This document shows, one piece after another, positions 61,404 through 64,000 of a stretch of DNA of 64,000 nt. Location of the stretch: contig JAVVHA010000005.1 in the NCBI GenBank assembly GCA_032249735.1, positions 29,444-93,443 of the forward strand, in the 5' to 3' direction. The DNA comes from Dehalococcoidia bacterium. Lineage in GTDB: Bacteria > Chloroflexota > Dehalococcoidia > SM23-28-2 > HRBIN24. The notes beneath the pieces were generated by a model. It had not been told where the DNA came from. It searched no databases and worked only from the letters and a program-made list of their open reading frames with translations. Positions within the stretch are counted from its first letter, which is position 1; every line of letters starts with the position of its first letter. The position numbers and the translations under genes are program-made.

Positions 61404-63833
61404 TTACAGGAACTTGACCACGAACTGCTGGGGATTCGGATCCACCGACCCCTCCTCCTCTAGCTGGCGGATGTCGGCGTCGGTCAGGCCCAGCAGCTCG
61501 CGCAACACGTACTCGTTGTGCTCGGCGAAGCGGGGCGCCGGCAGGCGCACGCTGCCGGGCGTGCGCGAGAACTTCCAGGGGAAGCCGGGGTAGGGCAGCA
61601 CACCGGCGTCGGGATGGCGCACCGGCACCAGGTAGCCCCGCTCGTGCAGGTGCTCGTTCCAGACGATCTCGTAGTTCTTGAGCACCGGAGCCGCCGGCAC
61701 CCCCGCCTGCTGGAGAATACGGGCCGCCTCCCAGTGGTCCATGCCCTCCGTCCAGGAGCGAATGAGGGAGTCGACCTCGTCGTGGTGCTGGCGCCTGCCC
61801 TCGGCGGTAGCCAGCTCAGGTCGCTCCGCCCACTCGGGGTGGCCCACGGCGGCGCAGAGGCGGCGCCACTCGTCGTCAGAGCGCACGCACAGGACCACCC
61901 ACGCGTCCTCCCCCACACAGGGGTAACAGCCCTGTGGGGCGTAACGGGGGTGGCGGTTGCCCCGCGCCTGGGCCACCCGCTCGTTGAGGAAGTAGTCCAT
62001 CAGGAACTCGCCCATGAAGCAGGCAGCCGCCTCCTGTAGGGCCAGGTCGATGTACTGTCCTCGGCCTGTTTCCTCCCGTCGGTGGAGGGCGGCCATCACC
62101 GCCACCGCCCCGTGGGCGCCGGCAATGGGGTCGGCGTAGAAGCTGCTGGTGCGGTAGCAGTCGCCGGGCTGGTAGCCGATGACCGAGGCCAGACCACAGG
62201 AAGTCTCGATGTTGGCACCGAAGGCCACGTAGTCCGCCTCGGGTCCCGTGGCCCCGAAGCCTGACTCCGACACCATCACCAGGCGGGGGTTGACCTCCTT
62301 CAGCACGTCATAGGTGATGTTCAGGTTGCGCACCACCCTCGGCGAGTTGTTCTCGATGAACACGTCCGCCCAGCGTATGAGCCTCAGGAACACCTCACGC
62401 CCCTTGGGCCGCGACACGTCCAGGGAGATGCCGTACTTGTTGCGGTTCATCTTGTTGAAGTACCCCGAGCGGTTGTAGTGGTACTTGCCCGGCTCGGCGC
62501 CCACATGATACAGGGTGCGGGTGGCGGGCCGCGAGGCGATCTCTATCTTGACCACCGTCGCCCCCAGGTCGCCCAGCAGGCGGCCGGTGAGGGGCCCCGC
62601 CCAGTTGGCCGTCATCTCCACCACCTTGATGCCGGCGAGGGGCCCGCCGCCATCGCTGCCGCCGCGGACACCGGCGGTGGGGCGGTAGCGGCTCTCCCCC
62701 GGCCACACCTGGCCACCCGTCACTTGGTCCGTGTGCTGGCCCAAAGAAGGGGCCGGCCCTTGGGGCCGCGCCGGCGTCTCCGACAGCTTGTAGGGCGCGC
62801 CGGGCACCCGGACTCGCCCCAGGCCGGGCTGCTCCACCTCCTGGAACCACCCGCGGGCCTCGAGCTGGGGCGAGGCGGCCAAGTCGGCCACGGTGTTGAC
62901 GGGCGTGGCGGCGATGCGCAACTCCTGAGCCCTGGCGACCACCTGGTGCTTGGAATGCTGGCTCGTCCACTCCTCCACCAGCGACCACAGGGCAGGCCCG
63001 TTATCGATCCACTTCTGGAAGGTGTTCCACCGCTCGTCCTCGGCCAACTCCGGCCTTCCCATGAGGATGAACAGGTGGGGGCTGTACATCATGCCCCGGA
63101 AGATGTAGACCCAGCCGTCGCGGCAGCGCAGGAAGTCGGTGCCGCGACGGCGCAGGACCACGCCGCAATGGGTCCAGGCCACCGTCAGCCAGGCATGGGC
63201 CAGGAGGGTCGCCTCCCAGTGGGAGAGGTCGATGTGCTGGCCCTCGCCGGTGCGGCGGGCGTGCCATAGGCCGGCCAGCACGGCGAAGGCCCCGTGCATG
63301 CCGGCATGGAAGGCCGACTGATGGCCCGGTATGTGAAGGGGCTCCCGCGCCGGATCGCCGGTGAAGTACATGTACCCCCCTAGGGCCCAGTCCACGATCT
63401 CGTCCGACAGCCAGTCCCGCAGCGGCCCCGTCAGGCCAAAGGGCGTCACCGACAAGTGGACCAGCGAGCCGTTCAGACGCAAGGTCTCCTGCGGGTCGAG
63501 GCCCCAGGCGGCACGACGGCCCGAGTCCAGATCCTCTACGAGGACATCGGCACGGGCGACCAGTGACCGCAGGAGCTCGCGGGCGGCACCGTCTGAGTCC
63601 AGATCGAGGACGCAGGAGCGCTTGCCCGCGTCCAGGTAGATGTGCAGGCCCCCACAGTCGGGGTGGGGTGCGTCCCCCGGGAAGGGGCCCAGGTGGCGCA
63701 GCTGCGCCCCATCGGGGCCTTCCACCTTCAGCACCTCGGCCCCTAAGTCGGCCAGCAGCTTGGTGCAGTAGGCCCCCGCTACGCCGCTGGCAAGCTCCAG
63801 CACTCTCAAGCCCGGCAGCGCTACCTCGGACAT
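61404..63833 (-). CDS. Tandem-domain CaiB/BaiF (class III) CoA-transferase
   Basis: An 809-residue protein made of two CoA-transferase domains (about 1-385 and 395-809), twice the normal length. Both halves have the N-terminal VLELASGVAG / VVEMTANWAG motif and the RTGEGQHIDL / ETGRGQYIDL motif. The family's catalytic Asp (context ADYxxG) is kept as Asp568 in the second half (YADPIAG) but is Ala174 in the first (SAFHAG). The enzyme moves CoA between two acids. Start at 63833 is preceded by GAGCGGGAGGG. Confidence 0.93.
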   Translation of the reverse strand: MSEVALPGLRVLELASGVAGAYCTKLLADLGAEVLKVEGPDGAQLRHLGPFPGDAPHPDCGGLHIYLDAGKRSCVLDLDSDGAARELLRSLVARADVLVEDLDSGRRAAWGLDPQETLRLNGSLVHLSVTPFGLTGPLRDWLSDEIVDWALGGYMYFTGDPAREPLHIPGHQSAFHAGMHGAFAVLAGLWHARRTGEGQHIDLSHWEATLLAHAWLTVAWTHCGVVLRRRGTDFLRCRDGWVYIFRGMMYSPHLFILMGRPELAEDERWNTFQKWIDNGPALWSLVEEWTSQHSKHQVVARAQELRIAATPVNTVADLAASPQLEARGWFQEVEQPGLGRVRVPGAPYKLSETPARPQGPAPSLGQHTDQVTGGQVWPGESRYRPTAGVRGGSDGGGPLAGIKVVEMTANWAGPLTGRLLGDLGATVVKIEIASRPATRTLYHVGAEPGKYHYNRSGYFNKMNRNKYGISLDVSRPKGREVFLRLIRWADVFIENNSPRVVRNLNITYDVLKEVNPRLVMVSESGFGATGPEADYVAFGANIETSCGLASVIGYQPGDCYRTSSFYADPIAGAHGAVAVMAALHRREETGRGQYIDLALQEAAACFMGEFLMDYFLNERVAQARGNRHPRYAPQGCYPCVGEDAWVVLCVRSDDEWRRLCAAVGHPEWAERPELATAEGRRQHHDEVDSLIRSWTEGMDHWEAARILQQAGVPAAPVLKNYEIVWNEHLHERGYLVPVRHPDAGVLPYPGFPWKFSRTPGSVRLPAPRFAEHNEYVLRELLGLTDADIRQLEEEGSVDPNPQQFVVKFL

Positions 63834-63852
63834 GGGAACCCTCCCGCTCCTC

Positions 63853-63881
63853 TTGACGCAGGGTCAGGTCTATGCTTTAAA
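63853..63881 (+). promoter_or_regulatory. Promoter of the phosphotriesterase-family gene
   Basis: TTGACG (63853-63858), 17-base spacer, TTTAAA (63876-63881). Lies 35 bases before the ATG at 63916 in the divergent gap with the CoA-transferase gene. Confidence 0.6.
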
Positions 63882-63900
63882 CCCCTGAGAACGTTGTCAA
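63872..63900 (-). promoter_or_regulatory. Possible promoter of the CoA-transferase operon
   Basis: Minus-strand TTGACA (63895-63900), 17 bases, AAGCAT (63872-63877). It overlaps the divergent plus-strand promoter, so the two would compete. Confidence 0.4.
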
Positions 63901-63915
63901 CAAGGGAAGAAATTC

Positions 63916-64000
63916 ATGAAGGTGCCGACGCTGAACGGTGATATCGACACATCTGAGCTGGGCATCACCCTCATGCACGAGCACCTGATGGTGCTGTCCG
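63916..64000 (+). CDS. Phosphotriesterase-family hydrolase, N-terminus only
   Basis: The first 28 codons, beginning MKVPTLNGDIDTSELGIT and followed by LMHEHLMVLS, carry the HxH metal-ligand motif (MHEHL) of the phosphotriesterase/lactonase branch of amidohydrolases. AGGGAAG lies 7 bases before the ATG. The gene continues past the window edge. Lactone, phosphotriester or ester hydrolysis are possible; the family is often linked to acid or lactone degradation. Confidence 0.75.
   Translation, partial: MKVPTLNGDIDTSELGITLMHEHLMVLS

Overview
The window is GC-rich, densely coded bacterial chromosome with short intergenic gaps, many ATGA, GTGA and TGATG start/stop overlaps, AGGAGG-type ribosome sites and sigma70-like TTGACA-N17-TANNNT promoters. 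Gene content (ilv-leu order, two transcriptional T-boxes, Kor/Hdr/Etf redox genes, many acyl-CoA, CoA-transferase and luciferase-like flavin enzymes) suggests an anaerobic or facultative member of the Chloroflexota, perhaps Dehalococcoidia-like. That placement is inference; no rRNA or other marker gene is present. I see no IS element, CRISPR array, tRNA or rRNA gene.

Layout. (1) 212-9065, minus: one operon from a clear promoter (9103-9131) encoding a branched-chain amino acid type (Liv) ABC transporter interleaved with a long-chain acyl-CoA ligase, a PaaK-like CoA ligase and an SDR dehydrogenase; this looks like uptake and CoA activation of a carboxylic acid. (2) 9242-10009, plus: an enoyl-CoA hydratase. 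(3) 10060-21864, minus: a tryptophan operon behind a T-box with a TGG specifier: trpB2, trpS, trpE, an ABC exporter pair, trpG, trpD, trpC, trpF, trpB and an acyl-CoA dehydrogenase; trpA is not in the window. (4) 21850-24227, minus: a second acyl-CoA dehydrogenase and a membrane protein. (5) 24319-25596, plus: a cytochrome P450.

(6) 25653-38488, plus: the branched-chain amino acid operon ilvD-ilvB-ilvN-ilvC, a ferritin-like gene, leuA-leuC-leuD, a membrane protein, a 54-residue Cys-tailed peptide, leuB and cimA, behind a T-box with a leucine CTC specifier. (7) 38548-46563: a small zinc-ribbon protein, a Wzm/Wzt-type exporter, a TolB-like lipoprotein, a large secreted lysozyme-like/FG-GAP protein and glycosyltransferases, together a cell-surface glycan region. 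(8) 46702-55939, plus: the most striking block, a KorDABC 2-oxoacid:ferredoxin oxidoreductase joined by overlaps to a fused HdrA-HdrA-MvhD flavoprotein, a double-CCG HdrBC/HdrD-like protein and EtfA-EtfB. This is a candidate ferredoxin/ETF electron-bifurcating or confurcating complex. (9) 56114-64000: an enoyl-CoA hydratase (plus); a minus-strand operon of tandem CaiB/BaiF CoA-transferase, cyclase/hydrolase, two luciferase-like monooxygenases, a phosphotransferase and a DUF6285 protein; and the start of a phosphotriesterase-family gene (plus).

Together the genes describe a cell that makes its own Trp, Leu, Ile and Val under tRNA-sensing control and takes up and activates organic acids. It appears to degrade acyl-CoAs with several dehydrogenases and hydratases, and may pass the electrons through ETF and an Hdr-type complex to ferredoxin-linked 2-oxoacid metabolism.
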